From contig NZ_JABASV010000001.1 of assembly GCF_016107625.1 (NCBI RefSeq), positions 434,001 through 498,000 on the forward strand: a DNA stretch of 64,000 bases, written 5' to 3'. The notes below the pieces were generated by a model that was not told where the DNA came from, made no database searches, and was given only the letters and a program-made list of their open reading frames with translations. The stretch is from Vreelandella alkaliphila. GTDB lineage: Bacteria > Pseudomonadota > Gammaproteobacteria > Pseudomonadales > Halomonadaceae. Positions 1 through 7,513 of this stretch are shown here, one piece after another. Numbering within the stretch: position 1 is the first letter of the stretch; each line of letters begins with the position of its first letter. The translations under genes were made by a program, and so were the position numbers.

Positions 1-30
1 TATCAAAATGACTATGTAGGAGTTCACGCC

Positions 31-1209
31 ATGACCCGTTTCAACTGGGACGACCCGCTGCTGCTCGAACACCAACTCACCGATGAAGAGCGCCAAATTC
101 GTGATGCCGCTCACGACTACTGCCAGGAAAACCTGCAGCCACGTGTGCTGAGTGCTTTTCGTGAAGAGCGCTTCGATCGTGAGATCATGAACGAGATGGG
201 TGAGCTTGGCCTGCTGGGTGCAACTGTCGCCCCTGAATATGGCGGCTCAGGCGTGAACCATGTGGCCTACGGACTCATTGCCCGCGAAGTAGAGCGCGTT
301 GATTCAGGCTACCGCTCAGCCATGAGCGTGCAGTCATCACTGGTGATGTATCCGATTGAAGCCTATGGCTCTGAAGAGCAGAAGCATAAATATTTACCTA
401 AGCTCGCCAGCGGAGAAATGGTCGGCTGTTTTGGTTTAACCGAACCTGACCATGGCTCAGACCCTGGTTCAATGATCACTCGGGCAGAAAAAGTTGACGG
501 TGGCTACCGCTTAACCGGTGCCAAAATGTGGATTACCAACAGCCCGATTGCCGATATTGCGGTGGTTTGGGCAAAGTCCGCCGCCCACGACAATCAAATC
601 AAAGGCTTTATTGTTGAGCGCGGTACCGAAGGCTTCAGCACACCCAAAATTGAAGGCAAGGTGTCGCTTCGCGCTTCCATCACCGGTGAAATCGTACTGG
701 ACAATGCCTTTGTCCCTGAAGAAAACCTATTGCCTAACGTTAGCGGTTTAAAAGGTCCCTTCGGTTGCTTGAATAAAGCTCGTTATGGCATTGCCTGGGG
801 CGTTATGGGCACCGCTGAGTTCTGTTGGCATGCCGCACGCCAATACACCTTAGACCGCAAACAGTTTGGCCGCCCACTGGCTGCAAATCAGTTGATCCAG
901 AAGAAACTCGCAGATATGCAAACCGAGATCACCCTGGGCTTACAGGCAGCGCTACAGGTAGGTCGCCTAATGGATAGCGGCAATTGGGCACCGGAAATGG
1001 TCTCACTAATCAAACGCAATAACTGCGGTAAAGCGCTGGATATCGCTCGCCAGTCTCGCGACATGCACGGCGGCAACGGTGTTTCCGATGAGTACGGTGT
1101 TATTCGCCATATGGTGAACTTGGAATCGGTAAACACCTACGAAGGCACTCACGATGTACACGCCTTAATCTTGGGTCGTGCCCAGACCGGTATTCAGGCA
1201 TTTTTCTAA
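31..1209 (+). CDS. gcdH: Glutaryl-CoA dehydrogenase (acyl-CoA dehydrogenase family)
   Basis: This 392-residue cytoplasmic flavoprotein oxidatively decarboxylates glutaryl-CoA to crotonyl-CoA in lysine, tryptophan and glutarate breakdown. The sequence shows the acyl-CoA dehydrogenase layout: an alpha-helical N-terminal part, the beta domain with [13 protein letters not shown] (about residues 131-143) and WITNSPIAD, and the C-terminal helical domain with RKQFGRPL and MHGGNG. The C-terminal [17 protein letters not shown] matches glutaryl-CoA dehydrogenases in particular, with the putative catalytic base at Glu371. The ATG is preceded by TAGGAG at a good distance. A class III CoA-transferase gene starts 22 bases after the stop. 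That pairing, known from Pseudomonas gcdH-gcdG, supports glutarate rather than another acyl-CoA as substrate. The upstream regulator, if any, is outside the window. Confidence 0.93.
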   Translation: MTRFNWDDPLLLEHQLTDEERQIRDAAHDYCQENLQPRVLSAFREERFDREIMNEMGELGLLGATVAPEYGGSGVNHVAYGLIAREVERVDSGYRSAMSVQSSLVMYPIEAYGSEEQKHKYLPKLASGEMVGCFGLTEPDHGSDPGSMITRAEKVDGGYRLTGAKMWITNSPIADIAVVWAKSAAHDNQIKGFIVERGTEGFSTPKIEGKVSLRASITGEIVLDNAFVPEENLLPNVSGLKGPFGCLNKARYGIAWGVMGTAEFCWHAARQYTLDRKQFGRPLAANQLIQKKLADMQTEITLGLQAALQVGRLMDSGNWAPEMVSLIKRNNCGKALDIARQSRDMHGGNGVSDEYGVIRHMVNLESVNTYEGTHDVHALILGRAQTGIQAFF

Positions 1210-1231
1210 ATAGCGACAAGTGAGGCACCTA

Positions 1232-2446
1232 ATGAGCACAGCAGCCAAGCCACTAGCAGGCATCAAAGTACTCGATATTTCACGTGTACTGGCTGGCCCG
1301 TGGTGCGGGCAAATGCTCGCAGACATGGGGGCTGATGTGATCAAGGTAGAGCGCCCCGTCAGCGGCGATGATACTCGCCACTGGGGCCCTCCATGGCTCT
1401 CTGGCAGTTCAGAGTCGGCCTACTACCTCTGCGCCAACCGAGGCAAGCGCTCGGTCACCGTCGATATGGCCAAGCCTGAAGGCCAGGCATTGATTAAGCA
1501 GCTCGTCGCCACCTCCGATGTGTTGCTTGAAAACTTCAAAGTGGGCGGTTTGAAAAAGTACGGCCTGGACTATGAGAGCCTGAAGACACTGAATCCTCGG
1601 CTTATCTACTGTTCAATCACCGGCTTTGGCCAAGAAAGCCCTTACGCACACCGCGCCGGTTACGACTTCATGATTCAGGCAATGGGCGGCATTATGAGCC
1701 TAACCGGCAAGCCTGATCATGAGCCCGGCGGTGGCCCCGTCAAAATCGGCGTTGCCTTTACCGATATTTTCACCGGCCTGTATGCCGCCAATGCCGTGCT
1801 GGCAGCGCTTTACCAGCGCCGCGATAGCAACGTTGGATGTCATATTGATATGGCATTGATGGACGTTCAGGTGGGCGTACTGGCGAACCAGGCGCTCAAC
1901 TACTTAACCTCCGGTCAAGTACCTCAGCGGCTGGGGAATGCACATCCCAATATCGTTCCATACCAAGCGTTTGCCACTGCTGATGGCCATATGATTGTTG
2001 CCGTCGGTAATGACGAGCAGTTTAAGCGTTTCTGCCAAGTGATCGACCAGCCAACGTTGCCGCTGGACCCAAGGTTCGCCACCAACGGCGCACGGGTGCA
2101 GCACCGCACTGTATTGGCTCCTCTACTGGAAGCCGTATTACTAACGCAGAAAACTGATGGATGGCTGGCTGCCTTTGAAGCCGCCGGTGTGCCTAGTGGA
2201 CCCATCAACACCTTGGATCGCGTCTTCGACGACCCCCATGTCAAAGCACGTGGCTTGAAGCAAACGCTTCCCCACAGCCAAGCCGGTCACGTCGACTTAG
2301 TCGCGAACCCTATCCGTATCAACGGCGAGTCAATCAGCGCCCAGACTCCCCCTCCCTCATTGGGTGAGCACACGCAACAGGTGCTTGATGAGCTTGGCAT
2401 TACCAGCGAACAGCGCCACGCTCTGCAACAAGCAGGCATTATTTAA
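1232..2446 (+). CDS. CaiB/BaiF family (class III) CoA-transferase, probably glutarate CoA-transferase
   Basis: This 404-residue protein should move CoA between acyl-CoA donors and a carboxylic acid. Next to gcdH the natural acceptor is glutarate, giving glutaryl-CoA. Family features are the N-terminal LAGIKVLDISRVLAGPWCGQ, then MGADVIKVERP, the block around YDFMIQAMGGIMS (about residues 148-160) with the family aspartate in DFM, and GLYAANAVLAAL. Length is typical. I place the start at the ATG at 1232 because GTGAGG lies six to eight bases upstream; an in-frame GTG at 1220 would add four residues but has no ribosome site. It is probably cotranscribed with gcdH and is followed by a strong hairpin terminator. 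Substrate is inferred from context only. Confidence 0.88.
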   Translation: MSTAAKPLAGIKVLDISRVLAGPWCGQMLADMGADVIKVERPVSGDDTRHWGPPWLSGSSESAYYLCANRGKRSVTVDMAKPEGQALIKQLVATSDVLLENFKVGGLKKYGLDYESLKTLNPRLIYCSITGFGQESPYAHRAGYDFMIQAMGGIMSLTGKPDHEPGGGPVKIGVAFTDIFTGLYAANAVLAALYQRRDSNVGCHIDMALMDVQVGVLANQALNYLTSGQVPQRLGNAHPNIVPYQAFATADGHMIVAVGNDEQFKRFCQVIDQPTLPLDPRFATNGARVQHRTVLAPLLEAVLLTQKTDGWLAAFEAAGVPSGPINTLDRVFDDPHVKARGLKQTLPHSQAGHVDLVANPIRINGESISAQTPPPSLGEHTQQVLDELGITSEQRHALQQAGII

Positions 2447-2493
2447 CGCTCGTTATCCTCCCTCTTTTCATATCTCTACTAACGATTCATCTT

Positions 2494-2517
2494 AGCGCCC
2501 AGTTGGGCGCTTTTTTT
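2494..2517 (+). terminator. Rho-independent terminator after the gcdH/CoA-transferase operon
   Basis: A GC-rich stem (AGCGCCC / GGGCGCT) with a four-base loop is followed by seven T residues. It lies about 50 bases past the CoA-transferase stop and ends the two-gene operon. Confidence 0.88.
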
Positions 2518-2687
2518 GTCGGCTCAGCGCACCCAATAATTTCTATACAAAACCTATACGAAAAGTTAACAAGCGACTAAACTGTTTTCGTCTATGATTA
2601 GATAGTTAAAAAAAATTTAAATTAACCGGCAATGGCTAACGTAAATCGGCCAGCGGGTAACTTGGCGCACTGCTATAGGGGGATTTC

Positions 2688-3491
2688 ATGGGTCACTGCG
2701 CACGGGTAGACGGTAGCTGTAAACGATGCGAGGGGGACCTTCCTTTTGATTTCACGATGGCCTTTCAACCTATTGTGGACGTGTCACTTGCTCGCGTGGT
2801 GACACATGAGGCGCTTGTCCGAGGGATTAATGGCGAATCTGCCTGGAGTGTTATTTCTCAGGTGACTGACGACCTACTGTATCGGTTTGATCAAGCTTGT
2901 CGTGTTAAAGCGATTGAGATGGCAAGCGCTCTGAATATGCCAACGGCATTATCAATCAATTTTTTACCCAATGCTGTCTACGAACCGGAAGCGTGCATTC
3001 AAGCAACGCTTGATATTTCTCGACGCGTTGGATGGCCAATGGAGCGGCTAATTTTTGAAATCACTGAAACCGAACGCGTACGAGACCGCCAGCACCTGCG
3101 CAATATCATCGAAGCCTATCGCGAGATGGGCTTTAAAACGGCCATTGATGACTTTGGCAATGGCTATGCCAACCTGGATCTGTTGACTGGTCTAACACCG
3201 GATAAGCTCAAAATCGACCGCGAGCTGGTGATGAACTGTGACCATGATATGCGTCGCCAAGCGCTGCTCAGCTCCATCATTTTGCTAGCTAAAGAGTTGA
3301 ACATGACGCTCATTGCTGAAGGGGTAGAAACACGCAAAGAAGCATTATGGCTAGCGCGGGCGGGCATTGCTCGCCAACAGGGCTTTTTCTACGCCAAGCC
3401 AGCTATTAATTCCTTAGGCCCAGATCTAACCTCTCGATTATTAGACTTAAGAGAAGAGGTATATGTAGGCTTAGAAGCATTAAGCTACTGA
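2688..3491 (+). CDS. EAL-domain protein, probable c-di-GMP phosphodiesterase
   Basis: This stand-alone EAL domain of 267 residues is predicted to hydrolyse cyclic di-GMP to pGpG in the cytoplasm. Metal- and substrate-binding residues all appear present: EAL at 41-43, Asn91 in SINFLPN, the ITETE motif near 125-129, DDFGNGY at 154-160, the lysine in KLKIDRE and Glu211 in IAEGVET. There is no GGDEF partner and no membrane segment. The first 20 residues hold three cysteines (C4, C11, C14), as in some short EAL proteins; whether they bind metal is unknown. The start follows AGGGGGATTTC. It stands alone between two terminated or unrelated operons, after an AT-rich region (2518-2687) that probably carries its promoter. 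Confidence 0.9.
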   Translation: MGHCARVDGSCKRCEGDLPFDFTMAFQPIVDVSLARVVTHEALVRGINGESAWSVISQVTDDLLYRFDQACRVKAIEMASALNMPTALSINFLPNAVYEPEACIQATLDISRRVGWPMERLIFEITETERVRDRQHLRNIIEAYREMGFKTAIDDFGNGYANLDLLTGLTPDKLKIDRELVMNCDHDMRRQALLSSIILLAKELNMTLIAEGVETRKEALWLARAGIARQQGFFYAKPAINSLGPDLTSRLLDLREEVYVGLEALSY

Positions 3492-3524
3492 TGCAAACCT
3501 ATTACCTGCTGCCTATTGCCGATT

Positions 3525-3607
3525 GTCTTTTAACTACTCTCCATTAACTACTATCTTTTAACCACCGTCTTTTAACTACTGTCTGTCGCCTACTGTCCAT
3601 TACCCCC
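3525..3607. repeat. Degenerate 14-bp tandem repeat, six copies
   Basis: Six consecutive 14-base units can be read with no gaps. Units one and four are identical (GTCTTTTAACTACT). Others are CTCCATTAACTACT, ATCTTTTAACCACC and GTCTGTCGCCTACT, and the last, starting GTCCATTACC, is decayed. The block fills most of the space between the EAL gene and gabT and has no reading frame. A related motif recurs at 37205-37262. Confidence 0.75.
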
Positions 3608-3718
3608 GTTTTATCGTCTATATAACGAATTTGAAACAATGACGACCGAACCTGTCACATAAGCAGTGACACTGCACATTTCTCACAGGCAACATCCAAC
3701 ATCCAAAGGAGTTGAGCC

Positions 3719-4993
3719 ATGAGCAACGCCGAGCTAAACGAACTGAAGCAGAAGTATGTCGCGGCGGGCGCCGCTAGCCCCGCCACTGCTTTTGCGGATC
3801 GCGCTGAGAATGCTGAGATCTGGGACGCCGACGGCAACCGTTTTATCGACTTCGCGGGCGGTATAGGCGTTTTGAACGTAGGCCACCGTCATCCTAAAGT
3901 GGTTGCTGCGGTGAAAGCCCAGTTGGATAAGGTCATGCACACCTGCCAAACAGTGATGCCTTATGAAGGCTATGTAAAAGTTGCTGAAAAACTTAGCCAC
4001 CTCGTACCGGTTCGCGGCCACGCCAAAGTAATGCTGGCTAACTCCGGTGCAGAAGCGTTGGAAAATGCCGTTAAAATTGCCCGCGCTGCCACCGGCCGCT
4101 CTAACGTCATTTGTTTTGACGGCGGTTATCACGGCCGAACGTTCTACACCATGGCCATGAACGGCAAAGTAGCCCCGTATCAAACCGATTTTGGCCCGAT
4201 GCCTGGCACGGTATTCCGCGCGCCTTATCCGGTGTCCTACCACGGTGTCAGCGAAGACGAAGCCCTTCGTGGTCTGAAAATGACCCTGAAAACCGACGCC
4301 AACCCAAAAGACACTGCCGCGATTGTCTTGGAGCCGGTGCTTGGCGAAGGCGGTTTCTATCCTGCATCGAAAAGCTTCCTGGAGAAGATCCGCGAAATTT
4401 GCGATGAGCATGGCATGCTGATGATCATCGACGAAGTGCAGTCTGGCTTTGGCCGAACCGGCAAAATGTTCGCCATTGAGCACAGCGGCGTTGAGCCGGA
4501 CATCATGACCATGGCGAAAAGCATGGCTGACGGTATGCCGATCTCTGCGGTTGTCGGCACCGACAAGGTTATGGATGCCTCTGGCCCCAACTCTTTGGGC
4601 GGCACCTATACCGGCAGCCCCACCGCCTGCGCTGCAGCACTGGCCGTGATGGAAGTATTCGAAGAGGAAAACATTCTTGAGAAAAGCCGAACGCTGGGTG
4701 AAAAGCTAGCGGCTCGTTTTGGCGAGTGGCAAACCAAGTTCGACTGCATTGATAATGTGCGCAACATGGGCGCTATGGCGGCATTTGAACTGGTCTCGAA
4801 TAAAACGGATCGCACGCCCAATCCAGAACTTGCCGCAGCGCTGTGTAAGAAAGCCCGTGAGGAAGGGTTGATCCTGCTCTCCTGCGGCATGTACGGCAAT
4901 ACGATTCGCTTCTTGATGCCCGTCACGATTGAAGACAGCGTCCTCAACGAAGGGCTGGATATTATTGAATCCTGCCTGGAATCGCTGGTTTAA
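3719..4993 (+). CDS. gabT: 4-aminobutyrate / 5-aminovalerate aminotransferase
   Basis: This 424-residue PLP-dependent class III aminotransferase transfers the amino group of 4-aminobutyrate, and often 5-aminovalerate, to 2-oxoglutarate. Visible features: FAGGIGVLNVGHRHPKV in the N-terminal part, NSGAEALENAVKIAR for cofactor phosphate binding, FDGGYHGRT, the EPVLGEGGF segment, IIDEVQSGFGRTG with the cofactor aspartate, and the Schiff-base lysine Lys267 in MAKSMADGMP. The block LGGTYTGSPTACAAAL is typical of GabT/DavT. The ATG is preceded by AAAGGAGTTGAGCC, a strong ribosome site. No succinate-semialdehyde dehydrogenase lies next to it. With gcdH and the CoA-transferase nearby, a role in the 5-aminovalerate to glutarate route (DavT) is plausible. 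The exact substrate preference cannot be decided from sequence. Confidence 0.92.
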   Translation: MSNAELNELKQKYVAAGAASPATAFADRAENAEIWDADGNRFIDFAGGIGVLNVGHRHPKVVAAVKAQLDKVMHTCQTVMPYEGYVKVAEKLSHLVPVRGHAKVMLANSGAEALENAVKIARAATGRSNVICFDGGYHGRTFYTMAMNGKVAPYQTDFGPMPGTVFRAPYPVSYHGVSEDEALRGLKMTLKTDANPKDTAAIVLEPVLGEGGFYPASKSFLEKIREICDEHGMLMIIDEVQSGFGRTGKMFAIEHSGVEPDIMTMAKSMADGMPISAVVGTDKVMDASGPNSLGGTYTGSPTACAAALAVMEVFEEENILEKSRTLGEKLAARFGEWQTKFDCIDNVRNMGAMAAFELVSNKTDRTPNPELAAALCKKAREEGLILLSCGMYGNTIRFLMPVTIEDSVLNEGLDIIESCLESLV

Positions 4994-5028
4994 GGGGCTC
5001 TGATTCAAAAGGCCTATAACAGCTCGTA

Positions 5029-5143
5029 GCGGGGGTCTTTTGCCATGGCCGGAAAACAGTTCCCGACTTTTCCGGCATTCCCACCATCCTTGGTGGTCAG
5101 ATGGCAAAAGTAGCGCCCAGGGATGGGGTTACAGCGCCCCCGC
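5029..5143. other. Nested inverted-repeat element (possible structured RNA) between convergent genes
   Basis: A perfect 10-bp stem (CTTTTGCCAT 5037-5046 with ATGGCAAAAG 5101-5110) encloses two perfect hairpins: 9 bp at 5048-5056/5068-5076 and 6 bp at 5081-5086/5091-5096. This would fold as a three-way junction on either strand. An outer GCGGGGG/CCCCCGC pair (5029-5035/5137-5143) could close it further. There is no T-tract, so it is not a classic terminator, and no reading frame was recognised. It lies in the 3' region of both gabT (+) and the YkoF-like gene (-). The function is unknown. Confidence 0.6.
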
Positions 5144-5175
5144 CCAGGGCTGTTTCGGCCATGCCAGCTCTCTAC

Positions 5176-5424
5176 TTACCGAGGGCGTCGATCGCCTTCG
5201 AGGAAATTAGCTGTAAAAACCGCTTTTCCATGAGTCTCAAACGACCACTTCATCACATCGCTTAAAGCGGCCATCACCGCATCGAATTCCCCGAACACCT
5301 GGGTACTCATTCGATTAGGGTGAACTTCTAACCCTGTGGCTTCCAAACGTTTTACCACCTCTTTCACCACTGGCTTAAAATCATCGGCCAGCGGGTAATA
5401 GCTTAGCTGTACGGAAAGATACAT
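5176..5424 (-). CDS. YkoF/MTH1187-like thiamine-binding small protein
   Basis: This 82-residue single-domain protein resembles the YkoF/MTH1187 superfamily, small ferredoxin-like folds that bind thiamine or its hydroxymethylpyrimidine part. It starts with the beta strand YLSVQLSYYPL, then PVVKEVVKRLEATGLEVHPNRMSTQVFGEFDAVMAAL split over a helix and strand, and ends with GKAVFTANFLEGDRR. The family usually has one such domain in about 100 residues, so this is near the lower limit. It lies 18 bases downstream of the alpha/beta hydrolase gene on the same strand and may be cotranscribed. Ligand binding is inferred from family only. Confidence 0.7.
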   Translation of the reverse strand: MYLSVQLSYYPLADDFKPVVKEVVKRLEATGLEVHPNRMSTQVFGEFDAVMAALSDVMKWSFETHGKAVFTANFLEGDRRPR

Positions 5425-5442
5425 CCTGCCTCCTTATGCGCT

Positions 5443-6264
5443 TTATGCGCGCTTACTGGCTCCCTGTGAAAAGCGCTGCCATGCCGCCAATATGGCCGCC
5501 CGCGTTTCATCAGGATGCTCCATAGGGAACATGTGAGTACCGGGAACCTCGCTGATAGCTAACCCACGACGCTGAAGCCGCTTGACCCGTGTGGGAGTGA
5601 GTAAATGCGACTCCTTCCCTGCCACCAAGTGGATCGGCACACCGACTCGACGTGGCAATCCCGACAGATGATCCGGCAGGTGGCGAAATATCTCCACCTC
5701 AATACCTGGGTCAAAGGTTAGCTCAGCGCTACCGTCATCCAGCAAGCGCGTGCCTGCTTCAATGTAGTCGTTCAATGCCTCTGGGGTAAAGCGGCGAAAT
5801 AACCCACGGCGGCGCAGCGAGTCAGCCATGGCTTCTCGACTAGGCCACACACTGCGCCGCCCCTGAGTTTTACCAGCAGGGGTGATGCGGTCCATAAAAC
5901 CAAATCGCTTCGCCGCTTTCATCACCCAGGCATCCGGCCCCAGCATCAACGGAGGGTCAAGCATAATGACGCCGCAGAAGCGTTCTGGCTGTTTATCTGC
6001 CGCCATAGCCATCAGCGTACCGCCTAACGAGTGACCAACACCCAATAACGGTGTGTCTGTAACCGGCAAGTAGCTCAACAGTTCATCGACTAAATTGCCC
6101 CAGTTATGGTTCACCGGGTAATCCGGGTGATGACCCAATCGGTCCAACGGATGGAGGTCAAACGACTCCGCCAGTGGTTCCAGCAGCGTGCGATAGCTTA
6201 AGCCAGGAAAGCCATTCGCATGGGCAAACACTAAACGAGGGCGTTGGGTGGCATGGGCAGACAT
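5443..6264 (-). CDS. Alpha/beta-fold hydrolase
   Basis: This 273-residue serine hydrolase is of unknown substrate. It carries FAHANGFPGLSY near the N-terminus (oxyanion region), the nucleophile elbow GVGHSLGG, the strand IMLDPPLMLG, and the late histidine in GTHMFPMEHP. The middle portion (RRRGLFRRFTPEALNDYIEAG) looks like a helical cap. I choose the ATG at 6264 (MSAHATQ) because the conserved fold begins right after it; an in-frame start 16 codons upstream has no supporting ribosome site. It precedes the thiamine-binding protein gene by 18 bases on the same strand. Esterases, lipases and haloalkane-type enzymes share this architecture, so no function is assigned. Confidence 0.8.
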   Translation of the reverse strand: MSAHATQRPRLVFAHANGFPGLSYRTLLEPLAESFDLHPLDRLGHHPDYPVNHNWGNLVDELLSYLPVTDTPLLGVGHSLGGTLMAMAADKQPERFCGVIMLDPPLMLGPDAWVMKAAKRFGFMDRITPAGKTQGRRSVWPSREAMADSLRRRGLFRRFTPEALNDYIEAGTRLLDDGSAELTFDPGIEVEIFRHLPDHLSGLPRRVGVPIHLVAGKESHLLTPTRVKRLQRRGLAISEVPGTHMFPMEHPDETRAAILAAWQRFSQGASKRA

Positions 6265-6403
6265 GGTTAGCTCGCAGGGTAAGAAGACAGGAAAGCAGCG
6301 TGGCAGCAGCACCCACGCTAGCTAGCAAGTAAAAAAACTATCATACGTCTGTTTTAACGCGCCTTTGTATGAGCGTCAATCGACATAAGTATTAACAGGC
6401 TAA

Positions 6404-7450
6404 TTAAAACAAAGAGAGTTGTTGAACCGTGGCTTCTTCTGCCAAACGATAGCCCACGCCTAATAGCCGAACTGGCCTCTCCCCTCGCGCCCAACCAATA
6501 GTTAACAGGGATTCGAATTGATCCAGGTTAGGTGCGGGGTCGGCGTGTTCAACCGTGGTTTGGGTAAAGTCGTTAAATTTTACCTTTACCATTAACCCGC
6601 GCACGCCGGGCGCTGGGTCTAGTCTGGCATAGCGCTGCTCTAAGTCGTTGAGTAGGTCGGGTAATTGTTGGCGACAGGCTTCCAGGGAGGGTAAGTCTTG
6701 GGAGTAGGTTTGCTCGGTGCTGATCGATTTCCGCTCACGATGGGTTTTCACTGGCCGCTCGTCGCGCCCAAAGCTAAGTTCGAACAGTCGATGACCGAAA
6801 CGGCCAAACTGCTCAACCAGCTCAGTGAGCGGGCGAGCCCGCAAATCCGCACAGGTTTGGATACCCAACCCCGCCAATTTTTCAGCCGTGCGTGGCCCTA
6901 CGCCGTGGATTTTCTTGACTGGCAGTTGCTGTACAAAGCCATCGATATCGTTCGGCGTGATCACAAACAGACCATCGGGCTTACGCCAGTCACTGGCAAT
7001 TTTGGCAAGAAACTTATTGGGTGCGACACCTGCCGAGACGGTAATGCCTACTTCTTGTTTAACCCGTTGGCGAATCGCTTCGGCCATGCGGGTAGCGCTG
7101 CCGTTGCACAGGGAAATATCAGTAACGTCTAAAAAGGCTTCATCTAGCGAGAGCGGTTCAATCAGTTCAGTCACATCGCGATAAATCGCAAATACTTGAC
7201 GCGCCACCGCTTTGTATTTGGCCATATCACCACGGATCACGGTCAAATGTGGGCAGCGTTTGAGTGCCTGCGCCATGGGCATGGCCGAGTGGATGCCAAA
7301 TTCGCGGGCGGGGTAGTTACAGGTAGCGACAACCCCGCGCTGCTCAACGCTGCCGCCTATCGCAATAGGCACATCGTTAAGCGCTGGGTTATCGCGCATT
7401 TCAACCGCTGCGTAGAAGCAGTCACAGTCGCAATGAATAATTTTGCGCAC
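6404..7450 (-). CDS. dinB: DNA polymerase IV (Y-family translesion polymerase)
   Basis: This 348-residue Y-family polymerase copies past DNA lesions after SOS induction. Catalytic signatures are visible: HCDCDCFYAAVEM at the N-terminus with Asp8, NYPAREFGIHSAMPM, and SLDEAFLDVTD with the second catalytic Asp/Glu pair. VSAGVAPNKFLAKIASDWRKP and the helix-hairpin-helix IHGVGPRTAEKL follow. The C-terminus ends QQLSLF, a good beta-clamp binding peptide. The reading frame opens with GTG at 7450; AAGGG sits about seven bases upstream and no better ATG exists before the conserved motif. A LexA operator lies at 7476-7491, so SOS control is expected. A 139-base spacer separates it from the upstream end of the hydrolase gene. 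Confidence 0.95.
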   Translation of the reverse strand: MRKIIHCDCDCFYAAVEMRDNPALNDVPIAIGGSVEQRGVVATCNYPAREFGIHSAMPMAQALKRCPHLTVIRGDMAKYKAVARQVFAIYRDVTELIEPLSLDEAFLDVTDISLCNGSATRMAEAIRQRVKQEVGITVSAGVAPNKFLAKIASDWRKPDGLFVITPNDIDGFVQQLPVKKIHGVGPRTAEKLAGLGIQTCADLRARPLTELVEQFGRFGHRLFELSFGRDERPVKTHRERKSISTEQTYSQDLPSLEACRQQLPDLLNDLEQRYARLDPAPGVRGLMVKVKFNDFTQTTVEHADPAPNLDQFESLLTIGWARGERPVRLLGVGYRLAEEATVQQLSLF

Positions 7451-7475
7451 AGGTTGCCCTTGCCTCCGCCCTTAC

Positions 7476-7491
7476 CTGTAAATAATCACAG
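7476..7491 (-). promoter_or_regulatory. LexA (SOS) operator upstream of dinB
   Basis: CTGTAAATAATCACAG matches the gammaproteobacterial LexA consensus CTGT-N8-ACAG exactly at the conserved ends. It sits 26 bases before the dinB start codon, as expected for SOS control. Confidence 0.88.
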
Positions 7492-7513
7492 CATATCACA
7501 GGAGAAGCCGAAG

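Noticed and set aside
3734..4483. A 249-codon open frame on the strand opposite gabT
   Set aside because: It mirrors the gabT coding sequence, has no recognisable motif or ribosome site, and gabT is certain.
5037..5110. Hammerhead ribozyme or known riboswitch for the three-way junction element
   Set aside because: The junction bases do not fit the hammerhead core, and no known ligand-binding motif (for example the TPP or purine core) was found; position downstream of genes also argues against a riboswitch.
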